A program made the translations under genes and the position numbers. Below are positions 1-9,159 of a DNA stretch of 64,000 bases, piece after piece; position 1 is the stretch's first letter; the number at the start of each line of letters is the position of its first letter. The notes under the pieces were generated by a model. The model made no database searches and was not told the DNA's origin. It saw only the letters and a list, made by a program, of their open reading frames with translations. Origin of the DNA: Thalassobacillus pellis (GTDB lineage Bacteria > Bacillota > Bacilli > Bacillales > Halobacillaceae); contig NZ_JAFBDO010000002.1 in NCBI RefSeq assembly GCF_016908295.1, positions 310,001 to 374,000 on the forward strand, read 5' to 3'.

Positions 1-710
1 CCGGAGGCACAGAGATATCCGGAGGTATTTTCGGAAATGTCCTTGTAAAACCAATTGAACCAGTATCCTTCAACGCAGCGTTACCTGGAATGGATGTCGG
101 CGTGTATAATAGTGATGGCAAACCTGTAAAGAACGATGTTGGAGAACTTGTGCTAAGACAGCCTTGGGTCGGGATGACCAATGGTTTTTACAAGGAAAAC
201 GAGCGTTATGAAAAGGCCTACTGGAGCAAATTTAAAGATACGTGGGTACATGGAGATTGGGTTATTCAGGACGAGAAAGGTTTTTATACAATTACTGGAA
301 GATCTGATGATGTATTGAATGTTGCCGGAAAACGTCTCGGTCCGGCGGAAGTGGAATCGGTGCTCGTCGAACATCCAGCTGTCATCGAAGCGGGCGTCAT
401 CGGAATACCTCATGATGTAAAAGGAGAAGAAGCTATCGGGTTCGTTGTATTACGCCCAGATTATCAAGAATTCGAAACTTTATTACAGGAAATTAAATCT
501 CATCTCGTCGATAAATTAGGTAAAGCCTTAGCTCCAAAATCAGTCCACGTCGTATCAGATTTACCAAAAACGAGAAATGCAAAAGTTATGCGGAGAGCAA
601 TCAAATCTGCTTATCTGAATAAGGATTCCGGTGATCTTAGTGCGCTGGAGAATCCACAGGCCGTCGATGAAATAAGAGAGCTCGGTAAAGCAACATCTAC
701 AACCAAATAA
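1..710 (+). CDS. AMP-binding acyl-CoA synthetase, C-terminal part (acetyl-CoA synthetase-like)
   Basis: The gene enters from outside the window; the reading frame is open from base 3 and ends at the TAA at 708-710. The first residues read GGTEISGGIFGN, the acyl-adenylate motif region of the acetyl-CoA synthetase branch, and the frame continues through GDW and TGRSDDVLNVAGKR (hinge region) to a C-terminal TRNAKVMRR, where the lysine is the expected catalytic residue of the adenylation half-reaction. The enzyme would activate a short or medium carboxylate with ATP and CoA in the cytoplasm. The substrate cannot be told from this part. It resembles B. subtilis YtcI-type proteins more than classical AcsA, but that is an impression from memory. 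A hairpin terminator follows directly. Confidence 0.85.
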   Translation, partial: GGTEISGGIFGNVLVKPIEPVSFNAALPGMDVGVYNSDGKPVKNDVGELVLRQPWVGMTNGFYKENERYEKAYWSKFKDTWVHGDWVIQDEKGFYTITGRSDDVLNVAGKRLGPAEVESVLVEHPAVIEAGVIGIPHDVKGEEAIGFVVLRPDYQEFETLLQEIKSHLVDKLGKALAPKSVHVVSDLPKTRNAKVMRRAIKSAYLNKDSGDLSALENPQAVDEIRELGKATSTTK

Positions 711-715
711 ATACC

Positions 716-766
716 AAAAGGCTGCCCTGTAAGTCATTGATAGACTTCACGGAGCAGCCCTTTTTA
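716..766 (+). terminator. Rho-independent terminator after the acyl-CoA synthetase gene
   Basis: GGCTGC near 720-725 pairs with GCAGCC near 754-759, flanked by A-rich and T-rich runs. It lies six bases after the stop codon and just before the end of the oppositely oriented gene, so it may serve both. Confidence 0.65.
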
Positions 767-768
767 AG

Positions 769-1329
769 TTATCCTGCAGCCTCTTCCTGTTGTTCTTTTA
801 AAAGTTGTTGATAAATAAGTAAATCACGATTATAGAAAACAGTGTAAGTGAGCAAGCTGTTTTTTTTGACCTTTTCGAAACTGTCCCATTCAACGATATT
901 ATGTAATCGGTTCAGCTTCTCCGCATTTTCCCAGCCTGTTTCTTCGAAAGTGTAATCCATCTCATGAGCTTCCATGTCAATTTTGAAGAGATTTATATTT
1001 TTTCTCCTTTCGAACATCGGATGCTTTCTTTTTGCTTTCAGAATCTCAATCGTCCTAGGAATGGAAGCAAGTAGTGCTTCCCTATCCAGCTGGTGACCTA
1101 ATTCGTGTAACGTCAATGTTTGTACATATATTTCTATAGGCACAATCTCAGTCATTTCTTTTCTTGCTTTTACTAACCTTCTAATATCAAAATAAATAGC
1201 ATCTTCAATAAAATCGTAACTCATATTAATATTCGTCCGTTTGTGCCTGATTGGTAAATGAAGACCGGCCTGATCGACGGTTGTATGTATCAATTTTTTG
1301 ATTTTCTTTTTTAATGCTCGTTTTTTCAT
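769..1329 (-). CDS. Unrecognised protein with a HELGH zinc-peptidase-like motif
   Basis: This 186-residue protein is not one I recognise. Its N-terminus is very basic (MKKRALKKKIKK). In the middle it has TLTLHELGHQLDRE, an HExxH-type motif as found in zinc metallopeptidases, followed by about 90 residues rich in charged and aromatic residues. No signal peptide or membrane segment is evident. I chose the ATG at 1329 because AGAGAGGGA lies just upstream at good spacing; the in-frame ATG at 1365 has no recognisable ribosome binding site. The gene stands alone, convergent with the acyl-CoA synthetase gene. A metal-dependent peptidase role is inference from one motif; it could also be a non-catalytic relative. 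Confidence 0.6.
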   Translation of the reverse strand: MKKRALKKKIKKLIHTTVDQAGLHLPIRHKRTNINMSYDFIEDAIYFDIRRLVKARKEMTEIVPIEIYVQTLTLHELGHQLDREALLASIPRTIEILKAKRKHPMFERRKNINLFKIDMEAHEMDYTFEETGWENAEKLNRLHNIVEWDSFEKVKKNSLLTYTVFYNRDLLIYQQLLKEQQEEAAG

Positions 1330-1498
1330 GCAGTCCCTCTCTCTATATAGATGTCTAATATTCATGAAAGGTGGCTGGGTCCATTTCGGTGAGTTCTTTA
1401 TTCGACAAAATAGGACTAGATACTATTATAGATGATTTTCTATATTTATCTATATGTATTATGAAATTTTTCATGCTTAACTATTACATCAATCCCCC

Positions 1499-1527
1499 TT
1501 ATCTTTTGTAATGATATTTGTTATACT
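1499..1527 (+). promoter_or_regulatory. Likely sigma-A promoter of the preQ1 riboswitch-queCDE transcript
   Basis: TATACT at 1522-1527 is preceded by TG and one base (an extended -10), with a weak -35 TTATCT at 1499-1504 (17-base spacer). It lies about 40 bases ahead of the riboswitch aptamer. Confidence 0.5.
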
Positions 1528-1568
1528 TATACAGAAAATTTAAGAAGGCTATGCATGTTGTGCATAGG

Positions 1569-1640
1569 AGAGGTTCTAGCAACACCCTCTATAAAAAACT
1601 AAGGATGGAACTGCACCTGGCCTTAGGTGTGGTTTTTTTA
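1569..1640 (+). promoter_or_regulatory. preQ1-I riboswitch with transcription terminator
   Basis: Bases 1569-1604 match the preQ1 class I aptamer almost exactly: AGAGGTTCTAGC, then ACACCCTCT, an A-rich linker and CTAAGG. A ten-pair hairpin follows (1609-1618 with 1625-1634, loop 1619-1624), then seven T residues: an intrinsic terminator. CTAAGG (1599-1604) is complementary to CCTTAG (1621-1626) in the terminator loop and 3' arm. The expected switch is therefore that bound preQ1 holds the aptamer tail in its pseudoknot and lets the terminator form, while without ligand the tail invades the terminator and transcription reads into queC. In the known family this gives feedback repression of preQ1 synthesis. 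Confidence 0.93.
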
Positions 1641-1702
1641 GTTACAGTGAATGTCCAATAGGGTGAAATAGAATTCTCTTGTTTGGAAAGGAGAATTTTT
1701 TT

Positions 1703-2371
1703 ATGGATAAAAATAAGGCAATTGTTGTTTTCAGTGGCGGGCAGGATAGTACCACATGCTTGTTCTGGGCCCTCGATAAATTTGATGAGGTAGAGACAGT
1801 TACGTTTCACTATAACCAAAGGCATGCGAATGAAGTTGATGTTGCCAAAGCCATAGCTGCAAAAGCTGGAGTCAAAAACCATGTGCTTGATATGTCGTTA
1901 CTTAGCCAACTCGCTCCAAATGCCTTGACTCGGAATGATATGGAGATAGCTGATGGCAAAGAAGGAGAACTCCCTTCTACCTTTGTACCAGGAAGGAATT
2001 TGATGTTTTTATCATTTGCATCTGCCCTTGCTTATCAAATCGGGGCAAAACACATCATTACCGGAGTCTGCGAAACGGATTTCAGCGGTTACCCTGACTG
2101 CAGGGATGAATTTGTAAAATCGCTGAATGTTACGGTAAATCTAGCTATGGATGAGAAATTTGTCATTCACACCCCTCTCATGTGGCTGAATAAAAAAGAA
2201 ACATGGGAACTTGCAGATAAGCTCGGTGAATTTAATTTCATCAGAAAAAATACGCTTACATGCTATAACGGGATTATCGGAGATGGCTGTGGGGAATGTC
2301 CGGCCTGTAAGCTCCGAAGGAATGGACTGGAAGCATACCTGGCTCAACGAGAAAGGAATGAGCGCGAATGA
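1703..2371 (+). CDS. queC: 7-cyano-7-deazaguanine synthase QueC
   Basis: QueC converts 7-carboxy-7-deazaguanine to preQ0 with ATP and ammonia, a step in queuosine tRNA modification. The 222-residue product begins [20 protein letters not shown], containing the SGGxDS PP-loop that binds ATP. The C-terminal part has C-x-x-C pairs ([13 protein letters not shown]) expected to bind zinc. The ATG at 1703 was chosen over 1679 because GGAAAGGAG precedes it and the protein then has the family length. It is the first gene of queCDE, controlled by the upstream preQ1 riboswitch, and its stop overlaps queD by four bases (ATGA). Confidence 0.95.
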   Translation: MDKNKAIVVFSGGQDSTTCLFWALDKFDEVETVTFHYNQRHANEVDVAKAIAAKAGVKNHVLDMSLLSQLAPNALTRNDMEIADGKEGELPSTFVPGRNLMFLSFASALAYQIGAKHIITGVCETDFSGYPDCRDEFVKSLNVTVNLAMDEKFVIHTPLMWLNKKETWELADKLGEFNFIRKNTLTCYNGIIGDGCGECPACKLRRNGLEAYLAQRERNERE

Positions 2372-2850
2372 CAGTTGGTCAATACGGTTTTACTATCGTT
2401 GAAAAACTACAAAAAATTGATGAAGATATAAAACGCGAACAACTGAAATACCACAATAAGCGAGTAATGGTAAGCAAGGAATTCACATTTGATGCAGCTC
2501 ATCACCTCCATTGTTATGACGGCAAATGCAAAAACCTTCACGGGCATACCTATAGAGTGATATTTGGTATCAGCGGTTTTGTTAACGACATTGGAATCGT
2601 AATCGATTTTGGGGACATTAAACAGATTTGGAAAGAGCAGATTGAAGTTCATCTCGATCACCGCTATCTCAATGATACCCTCCCTGATATGAATACGACT
2701 GCCGAAAACATGGTGGTATGGATTTATGAAAAGATGAATGAAGCAATTTCTGCCTCTTCTGCCAATGGATTAAGAGTAGAATTTGTTAAGCTTTATGAGA
2801 CACCATCCAGCTTCGCCGAAGTTAGACGGGAGTGGATGGAAAATGTCTAA
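2368..2850 (+). CDS. queD: 6-carboxy-5,6,7,8-tetrahydropterin synthase QueD
   Basis: QueD converts dihydroneopterin triphosphate to 6-carboxytetrahydropterin, the first committed queuosine step. The 160-residue protein shows the zinc and catalytic pattern of the PTPS family: [22 protein letters not shown], with His residues for zinc and a nearby catalytic Cys, and a later LDHRYLND. It has an extra N-terminal segment of about 38 residues ([12 protein letters not shown]...) that I remember from other Bacillus QueD proteins, which supports the overlapping start at 2368. The ATGA overlap with queC implies translational coupling. Its substrate comes from GTP cyclohydrolase; a FolE2 gene lies at 28.3 kb. 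Confidence 0.94.
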   Translation: MTVGQYGFTIVEKLQKIDEDIKREQLKYHNKRVMVSKEFTFDAAHHLHCYDGKCKNLHGHTYRVIFGISGFVNDIGIVIDFGDIKQIWKEQIEVHLDHRYLNDTLPDMNTTAENMVVWIYEKMNEAISASSANGLRVEFVKLYETPSSFAEVRREWMENV

Positions 2851-3571
2851 ACTCCCTGTGATGGAAATTTTCGGTCCAACTATTCAGGGGGAAGGTATGG
2901 TCGTCGGAAGGAAAACGATGTTCGTACGGACTGCCGGATGTGATTATAGCTGTGCCTGGTGTGATTCTGCATTTACGTGGGATGGCAGTGCTAAGGAAGA
3001 AATCCGCAAAATGACCCCTGAGGAAGTGCGGGAAGAGCTATATAAAATCGGAGGCAGCCAATTTGATCATGTAACAATATCCGGAGGGAACCCTGCCTTG
3101 CTGGCAAACCTGCAGGAACTGATTAACCCTCTTCACGAGGACGGTGTTCAGGTTGCATTAGAGACACAAGGCAGTAAGTGGCAGGATTGGTTTCTTGATA
3201 TTGATGATCTTACTATTTCCCCGAAACCCCCAAGCTCTAAAATGAAAACAGACTGGTCAAAATTAGATTTGATCATTGACCTCCTTGGAGAAAATGATCG
3301 AATTTCTCATACAAGCTTAAAGGTCGTAGTTTTTGATGAAGCAGATCTTGATTATGCCAAGAAAGTTCATAACCGTTATCCGCATATTCCGTTCTTTCTT
3401 CAGGTAGGGAATGATGATCTGAGGGAAACAGACAATGAAAAGCTCACCGGGAGAATGCTGCAAAAGTATGAATGGCTGATCAATCAAGTTGTTAATTCAG
3501 CTGATTTAAATAATGTTAGAGTTCTCCCCCAGGTCCATGCCCTCCTATGGGGTAATAAACGTGGAGTTTAA
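2843..3571 (+). CDS. queE: 7-carboxy-7-deazaguanine synthase QueE (radical SAM)
   Basis: QueE is a radical SAM enzyme that contracts carboxytetrahydropterin to 7-carboxy-7-deazaguanine. The 242-residue product has MEIFGPTIQGEG near the N-terminus and the CxxxCxxC iron-sulfur motif in AGCDYSCAWCDSAFTW, followed by the glycine-rich SAM-binding stretch VTISGGNPAL. The ATG at 2843 overlaps the end of queD by eight bases and follows a GGATGGA ribosome binding site; the longer in-frame start at 2783 lies deep inside queD and is less likely. It is the last gene of the operon, followed by a terminator. No queF follows, so preQ0 reduction must be encoded elsewhere. Confidence 0.94.
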   Translation: MSKLPVMEIFGPTIQGEGMVVGRKTMFVRTAGCDYSCAWCDSAFTWDGSAKEEIRKMTPEEVREELYKIGGSQFDHVTISGGNPALLANLQELINPLHEDGVQVALETQGSKWQDWFLDIDDLTISPKPPSSKMKTDWSKLDLIIDLLGENDRISHTSLKVVVFDEADLDYAKKVHNRYPHIPFFLQVGNDDLRETDNEKLTGRMLQKYEWLINQVVNSADLNNVRVLPQVHALLWGNKRGV

Positions 3572-3589
3572 TTTATTATGTTATTGACA

Positions 3590-3624
3590 AAAACGCTGGC
3601 ATTTCACGTCGCCGGCGTTTTCTA
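3590..3624 (+). terminator. Terminator of queCDE
   Basis: AAAACGCTGGC (3591-3601) pairs with GCCGGCGTTTT (3612-3622), ending in a T run 20 bases after the queE stop. Confidence 0.85.
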
Positions 3625-3789
3625 TGTTTTAATATTTTCTTATTAAAAGTTCACACTCCTCTCTTTCCTTCTATGTGATGTTTGTTTAAACTTTTGTTAA
3701 AGAATGTTTTTATTGTTATTGTTCGGAGTTGCTACTAAGTTTAAAACACGAACAGTAAAAGATATATGAAATTTGGGAGGCGGATATTT

Positions 3790-4854
3790 TTGTGGTCTAA
3801 CAATGAACTTACCAATATATTGGATATTCAGTATCCAATTGTACAAGCTGGCATGGCTGGTGGCGTCACAACCCCTCAACTGGCTGCAGAAGTGTCTAAT
3901 AACGGAGCACTTGGTACTATTGGAGCTGGTTATATGGAAGCGGCTGATTTAAAAAATACCATCCGAGAGACTAAAAAGATGACCGATCATCCATTTGCTG
4001 TAAATCTTTTTGTGCCGGAGAAGTATGAAATTGATGAGAGCTCTATAACAGAGTCAAAACGTCTTCTCGATCCAATTTGCAAAGAATTAGGGATTGAATC
4101 TTTAGATTACTCCCACGAATCTTCAAAACTGGAACAACATATTGACCTCCTTCTTCAAGAAGGCATATCCATATACAGTTTTACATTCGGCATCCCCTCT
4201 CCAAACATCATCGCACGTTTAAAGAATAAGAACTGTATATTAATTGGGACTGCTACAACAGTCGAAGAAGCTATTATGAATGAACATGCCGGGATGGATA
4301 TCGTGGTTGCTCAAGGGAGTGAAGCTGGAGGACATCGCGGCACATTCAGCAAGCCGTTCTCTCAAGCGATGATAGGCACTTTATCCCTTGTACCTCAGAT
4401 TGTCGATTATGTAAAAATCCCTGTAGTTGCGGCGGGAGGAATCATGGATGCCAGGGGTATTATGGCAGCCAGGATGTTAGGTGCCCATGGAGTACAGATG
4501 GGAACTGCTTTCCTGACGTGCGAAGAAAGTGGTGCAAAACCCCAGCATAAAAAAGCCATCCTTTCAAGTTCAGAAACGGATCCTATCCTTACCTCCGTTT
4601 TTAGTGGGAAGCCGGCTAGGGGAATTCGTAATACATTCATAAGTAAACTGACACCCTACGAAGATACCCTTCCTCCCTATCCGATTCAAAATGCACTGAC
4701 CAAACCGATCAGAAAAGCCGCTTACGTACAAGATAAGCCTGAGTATATGTCGTTATGGTCCGGACAAAGCCCAAGGCTCAGTAAACATATAACTGCCCGA
4801 GAGCTTATCAATGGAATCATCACAGATACTGACAAATTGCTAAAAGATTTATGA
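3790..4854 (+). CDS. Nitronate monooxygenase family flavoenzyme (YrpB-like)
   Basis: This FMN-dependent TIM-barrel enzyme family oxidises nitronates such as propionate-3-nitronate with oxygen; some relatives act as NADH:quinone reductases or FabK-like enoyl reductases. Family signs: PIVQAGMAGGVTTPQLAAEVSNNGALGTIGAGYM at the N-terminus, the conserved AQGSEAGGHRGTF segment with the catalytic-type His, and the phosphate-binding VVAAGGIMDARG and GAHGVQMGTAFL. The TTG at 3790 sits nine bases after GGGAGG and gives 354 residues; an ATG at 3766 lies upstream of that site and lacks its own. The gene is monocistronic, convergent with the next one and separated by 13 bases. Confidence 0.85.
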   Translation: MWSNNELTNILDIQYPIVQAGMAGGVTTPQLAAEVSNNGALGTIGAGYMEAADLKNTIRETKKMTDHPFAVNLFVPEKYEIDESSITESKRLLDPICKELGIESLDYSHESSKLEQHIDLLLQEGISIYSFTFGIPSPNIIARLKNKNCILIGTATTVEEAIMNEHAGMDIVVAQGSEAGGHRGTFSKPFSQAMIGTLSLVPQIVDYVKIPVVAAGGIMDARGIMAARMLGAHGVQMGTAFLTCEESGAKPQHKKAILSSSETDPILTSVFSGKPARGIRNTFISKLTPYEDTLPPYPIQNALTKPIRKAAYVQDKPEYMSLWSGQSPRLSKHITARELINGIITDTDKLLKDL

Positions 4855-4867
4855 TGCCTGATTTATA

Positions 4868-5938
4868 CTACTCTAAATGTCGCAATCTGTAAAACTGATA
4901 AAAGTTTTTTACCGTTACTTTTAATACAGAATAAACGGGTATGGCAATAACCATTCCGATGAAGCCGTACAATGCCCCTGCTACGATCAGCAAAAGAATA
5001 ATGGTTAGAGGATGAACAGAAAGCCGATTACCGAGTACCACAGGGGCAACCAGGTTCCCTTCCAGCTGCTGAACTATAAGTAAAATAACCAGCACATAAA
5101 ATGCCATCATAGGTTCCTGTGTCAAAGCGACTACAAGTGCAGGCAGAACTCCTATGATTGGACCAAAAAATGGCACAACTGCTGTTACCATTACAAACAG
5201 TGCGAGGATAAGCGCATAGTTTAGATCAATGATCAGATAACCGATATACATCAGGATCCCGTCTACAACGGCGACAGTTATTTGGCCCAGTATATACGCA
5301 GCGAGTGTCTGGTCAATGTTTTTTAATATCTTCCTTCCTTCTCCTTCATGTTTTTCGGGGATAAACCTGAGTAAAAATGGAGTGAGCCGATGATCATCTT
5401 TTAAAAAGTAGAAAAGTACAAACGGGACAATGATTAAGACGGTAGTAGCTCCAGTAAGCGTGGCAAGAACGTCAGTTATGTTATTTCCAAGGTTCTCTAC
5501 TATATTGCCAAAATAGCTGGTAACTTCCTGTCTCACATTACTGAATGAAACCATTCCCATATCGTTGTTTTCGATCGTCTTTTCTGTTTTTTCTGCCGTT
5601 TTTTTTAATTCCTGAGGCAGATTTTTCGTAATATCTGCAATCTGCCCTTTTACCGTTTCAGCGAGAAAGGTGAAACCTAAGTACAAAATTCCAGCCACAC
5701 TGGCATAAACGAGAAGTATTGCTGCTACCTTTGGAATATATCGAAATCTAGCAAGGAAACGGACAAATGGTTTTATGATATAATATAAAAATCCTGCTAT
5801 AAGTATTGGATAAAACAGCGTTTTAATGATCACTTTCACCGGCTGAAAAAAATTCAGCTCAACCAGAAAGAATATACAAATTAAAATTAAAATCGCCGCT
5901 GTGATGTACTTATAAAATGGATGTCTGACCCACACCAC
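4868..5938 (-). CDS. AI-2E family transporter
   Basis: A 356-residue polytopic membrane protein of the AI-2 exporter / UPF0118 superfamily. It has two or three hydrophobic helices at the N-terminus, a polar stretch around residues 85-140, and a C-terminal block with the family-typical PFFGPIIGVLPALVVAL and LEGNLVAPVVLGNRLSVHPLTIILLL. Members export autoinducer-2 or act as sodium(lithium)/proton antiporters in halophiles, so the substrate is open. The GTG at 5938 follows AAAGGAGAGG. It is a single gene, convergent with the nitronate monooxygenase gene and divergent from ppc. Confidence 0.88.
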   Translation of the reverse strand: MVWVRHPFYKYITAAILILICIFFLVELNFFQPVKVIIKTLFYPILIAGFLYYIIKPFVRFLARFRYIPKVAAILLVYASVAGILYLGFTFLAETVKGQIADITKNLPQELKKTAEKTEKTIENNDMGMVSFSNVRQEVTSYFGNIVENLGNNITDVLATLTGATTVLIIVPFVLFYFLKDDHRLTPFLLRFIPEKHEGEGRKILKNIDQTLAAYILGQITVAVVDGILMYIGYLIIDLNYALILALFVMVTAVVPFFGPIIGVLPALVVALTQEPMMAFYVLVILLIVQQLEGNLVAPVVLGNRLSVHPLTIILLLIVAGALYGFIGMVIAIPVYSVLKVTVKNFYQFYRLRHLE

Positions 5939-6091
5939 AAACCTCTCCTTTTCTAATCACTATGGTCAATCTTCACTTATCTCACATACCATACCACTAA
6001 ATGGATTGTTTATAACATTCCTTTTACTCTGCCTCATTTACTGTAAAATACTATAAACAACTGTATATTCGACAATTTTTATGTGATTGAT

Positions 6092-6153
6092 TTGACTATC
6101 CTAAAAATTCTGATAATATAGTAAACCATGGTAATGCGTTCATTTTTACGCAT
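6092..6153 (+). promoter_or_regulatory. ppc promoter and a downstream inverted repeat
   Basis: TTGACT (6092-6097) and TAATAT (6114-6119) are separated by 16 bases, a plausible sigma-A promoter. About 15 bases after the -10, ATGCGT (6134-6139) and ACGCAT (6148-6153) form an inverted repeat with an eight-base loop that could be an operator or a leader hairpin. Confidence 0.5.
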
Positions 6154-6195
6154 CGACCAAGAAAATCAAAAAAATTTACTTAGGATGGTGAAAGC

Positions 6196-8955
6196 GTGAC
6201 AACAAACACAACAACAAAAGATCATACTATACCCTTACGTCATGATGTGAATATGCTTGGTAATATGCTAGGTGAAATTCTCGTCCATCATGGCGGCGAA
6301 GAACTTTTAGAAAAAGTAGAATCAATCAGGCAATTGACAAAAGATCTCAGGAATCAGCCTGAGGAAGATACTTACAAACGGCTGAAACAGGAAATCAGCA
6401 ACCTCCACCCCCCCATGCGTTCCCAAGTTATCCGCGCATTTTCAATCTATTTCCATCTTGTAAATATTGCTGAACAGAACCACCGTGTACGACGCCGCCG
6501 GGAATATCAGCTTCGGGAAGATCATGGGGCACAGCCTTTTTCACTGGAAAATGCAGTTGATTCCTTAAAAGAAAACGGGATTCCCAAAGAAGTTATTCAG
6601 GAAGTGCTCTATCAGTTATCATTGGAGCTGATTATCACAGCCCACCCGACAGAAGCTACAAAGCGTACGGTTCTAGAAATTCAGAAGCGGATAGCTACCA
6701 TACTGAATCAGCTGGATCACCCTCTACTTACAAATGAAGAACGGGAAAGAATCCAGGAAAGCTTGATTAATGAGGTTACTGTGCTTTGGCAGACAGATGA
6801 ATTGCGGGAGAGAAAGCCTACAGTAATGGATGAAGTCCGTAATGGTCTTTATTATTTTGATGAAACGTTATTTGATGTATTACCAGATATTCACCAGGAG
6901 TTGGAAGACAGACTCGCCAAAAGCTTTCCGGATGAAGATTGGACAGTCCCTAACTTTCTTCGGTTCGGGTCTTGGATTGGCGGTGACAGAGACGGCAACC
7001 CTAATGTCACTCCGGAAATCACCTGGGAAACATTGAAAAAACAAAGAAAGCTTGCTCTGGAAAAATATGAAGAAGTACTTATCGAACTTATGAAACGGTT
7101 CAGTCACTCTACCAATCGTGTCCGTGTCAGTGAAGAACTCCTTTCTTCAGTGAAGGAAGAGGAGAAACTGCTTCCTGAGGGCAAAGTATGGCGGGCTTCA
7201 ACAGAAGTCTATCGCAGGAAATTTGCCATCATTCTTGAACGGCTTCGTCAAGTTGGCAAAAAGGAAGTTGGTTATAATACAGCTGAAGAATTGTTAGAGG
7301 ACCTGAAAATGATCCAAACAAGTGTCAATGAACATCAGCCCAAGCAGCGCGATTTGAAATTGCTTAATAAGCTGATCCGTCAAGTCCAGTTATTCGGTTT
7401 CCACTTGGCTACCCTTGATATCCGTAACCATAGTGGCGAGCATGAAGCAGCAATCACCGAAATTCTTCATAAGGTCAATATTGAGGAAAATTACAGTGAA
7501 TTACCTGAGGAGAAAAAACTGAAGGTGCTGCAGGAAGTATTAGAAGATCCTCGGCCTATTACATTATTGAACGAAGATTATACAGAAGAAACTCAGGAAA
7601 TGCTGAAGGTTTTCCAAACGATAAAAGAAGCCCATCAAGTATTCGGAGAACGATCCATTGAAGTCTATCTAATCAGTATGACAGAGGCTGCCAGCGATTT
7701 ACTGGAAGTGCTTGTACTGGCTAAAGAAGCAGGTATTTACCGTCTTCATCCTAACGGTGAGGTAGAAAGCGTCTTAAATATTGCACCTTTACTAGAGACT
7801 GTCGATGACCTGGTTGCCGGCCCGGAGATTTTGAAGACCCTTTTCAATATGGACGTCTATAGCAAGCATTTACAGAAATTGAACCAACACCAGGAAGTCA
7901 TGCTTGGTTATTCGGACGGCAGTAAAGATGGTGGTACTTTAACAGCCAACTGGAAGCTTTACAAAGCCCAGCAGGAAATTCATGATATGGCCAAAGAGTA
8001 TGGGATAGGGCTTAAATTTTTCCATGGACGCGGTGGTTCACTAGGACGTGGTGGCGGTCCATTGAATCGCAGTATCCTCTCCCAGCCTGCTGAAACACTG
8101 GGTGATGGAGTGAAAATTACAGAGCAGGGAGAAGTTCTTTCTTCCCGTTATCTGATCAGGGATATTGCTTATCGAAGCCTTGAACAGGCGGCCTCTACCC
8201 TGGTTGAGGGTGCAGCTCAAGTTTCTAAAGAATCTGAGCAGGCTCATCATCGGGAAGAAACATGGGAAAATGCTATGGAAGAAATCGCAGAAGTTTCCCT
8301 CAAAAAATATCAATCGCTCGTTTTCGGTGACGCTGATTTCCTTACTTATTTCAATGAAGCCACCCCATTACAGGAATTAAGCGAGCTGAATATTGGCTCA
8401 AGACCGATGAAGCGAAAAGACAGTTCCAAGTTTGAAAACCTCCGGGCAATCCCATGGGTCTTTGCGTGGACACAGAATAGACAGCTTATTCCCGCTTGGT
8501 ATGCAGCAGGCACAGGACTTGCAAGTTATGTCGGCCAAAGTGAAAAACACCTTGAACATTTGCAGCAAATGTATCACAATTGGCCATTCTTCCGTTCTAC
8601 TATTGACAATCTTCAGATGGCGCTGACAAAGGCTGATATTCAGACAGCGAAGGAATATATTGAGCTTGTCAATGACAGAGAACTCGGGGAACGAATCTTT
8701 AACAATGTCTTAGAGGAATACAACAAAACAAAGGATATCCTGCTTGAAATCACTGGAGCTCAAGAACTGCTTGACCATCAGCCGACAATCCAGGATTCTG
8801 TCAAATTAAGAAATCCGTATGTTGATCCTCTGAACTTTTTACAAGTGGAATTGATCAAGGAACTGCGCGATTCCAATGTATCCAGCGATGACTTAATGAC
8901 AGAGGTCCTGTTGACCATCAGCGGGATTGCAGCCGGTCTCAGAAACACAGGCTGA
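6196..8955 (+). CDS. ppc: Phosphoenolpyruvate carboxylase
   Basis: This enzyme carboxylates phosphoenolpyruvate to oxaloacetate, refilling the citrate cycle. The 919-residue protein has the family signatures in order: TAHPTEATKR near residue 147 (catalytic His), FRFGSWIGGDRDGNPNVT near 255, GYSDGSKDGG near 570 and FHGRGGSLGRGGGP near 609. The C-terminus ends RNTG, the conserved end of the enzyme. The start is a GTG at 6196 preceded by AGGATGG. It is a single transcription unit with its own promoter. Carrying ppc alongside aconitase fits a strain that makes large amounts of oxaloacetate-derived products such as glutamate. Confidence 0.97.
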   Translation: MTTNTTTKDHTIPLRHDVNMLGNMLGEILVHHGGEELLEKVESIRQLTKDLRNQPEEDTYKRLKQEISNLHPPMRSQVIRAFSIYFHLVNIAEQNHRVRRRREYQLREDHGAQPFSLENAVDSLKENGIPKEVIQEVLYQLSLELIITAHPTEATKRTVLEIQKRIATILNQLDHPLLTNEERERIQESLINEVTVLWQTDELRERKPTVMDEVRNGLYYFDETLFDVLPDIHQELEDRLAKSFPDEDWTVPNFLRFGSWIGGDRDGNPNVTPEITWETLKKQRKLALEKYEEVLIELMKRFSHSTNRVRVSEELLSSVKEEEKLLPEGKVWRASTEVYRRKFAIILERLRQVGKKEVGYNTAEELLEDLKMIQTSVNEHQPKQRDLKLLNKLIRQVQLFGFHLATLDIRNHSGEHEAAITEILHKVNIEENYSELPEEKKLKVLQEVLEDPRPITLLNEDYTEETQEMLKVFQTIKEAHQVFGERSIEVYLISMTEAASDLLEVLVLAKEAGIYRLHPNGEVESVLNIAPLLETVDDLVAGPEILKTLFNMDVYSKHLQKLNQHQEVMLGYSDGSKDGGTLTANWKLYKAQQEIHDMAKEYGIGLKFFHGRGGSLGRGGGPLNRSILSQPAETLGDGVKITEQGEVLSSRYLIRDIAYRSLEQAASTLVEGAAQVSKESEQAHHREETWENAMEEIAEVSLKKYQSLVFGDADFLTYFNEATPLQELSELNIGSRPMKRKDSSKFENLRAIPWVFAWTQNRQLIPAWYAAGTGLASYVGQSEKHLEHLQQMYHNWPFFRSTIDNLQMALTKADIQTAKEYIELVNDRELGERIFNNVLEEYNKTKDILLEITGAQELLDHQPTIQDSVKLRNPYVDPLNFLQVELIKELRDSNVSSDDLMTEVLLTISGIAAGLRNTG

Positions 8956-9159
8956 TACTTTGTATAAAAGTTAATGCGACATGAGTTATAGTATATGTTA
9001 AGATGTATAATCGAATATGTTTTGTTTCCAGTATAGTCAATACCCGAGAACCCAATGGGGATATTATAAACCGAAGCTTCTGGAAGATAGCCGGAAGCTG
9101 AGGATACTACTATCAACTCGAGAAGGCTGATCAAGCAGTACAATATTCTTGTTAAAAAG
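8956..9159 (+). ncRNA. Possible structured RNA or long 3' region between ppc and the BCCT gene
   Basis: This 418-base gap (8956-9374) contains no convincing gene. Its first half has a TATAAT at 9006-9011, a strong hairpin (AGCTTCTGG pairing with CCGGAAGCT, about 9063-9088) and ends in a clear terminator. That layout would suit a small RNA of about 170 bases, but an extended ppc 3' end processed at the terminator is equally possible. The -35 region is poor. I found no match to a known RNA class by eye. Confidence 0.3.

Noticed and set aside
153-413. Reading frame on the minus strand inside the acyl-CoA synthetase gene
   Set aside because: It is antisense to a clearly conserved coding region, has no ribosome binding site, and resembles nothing known.
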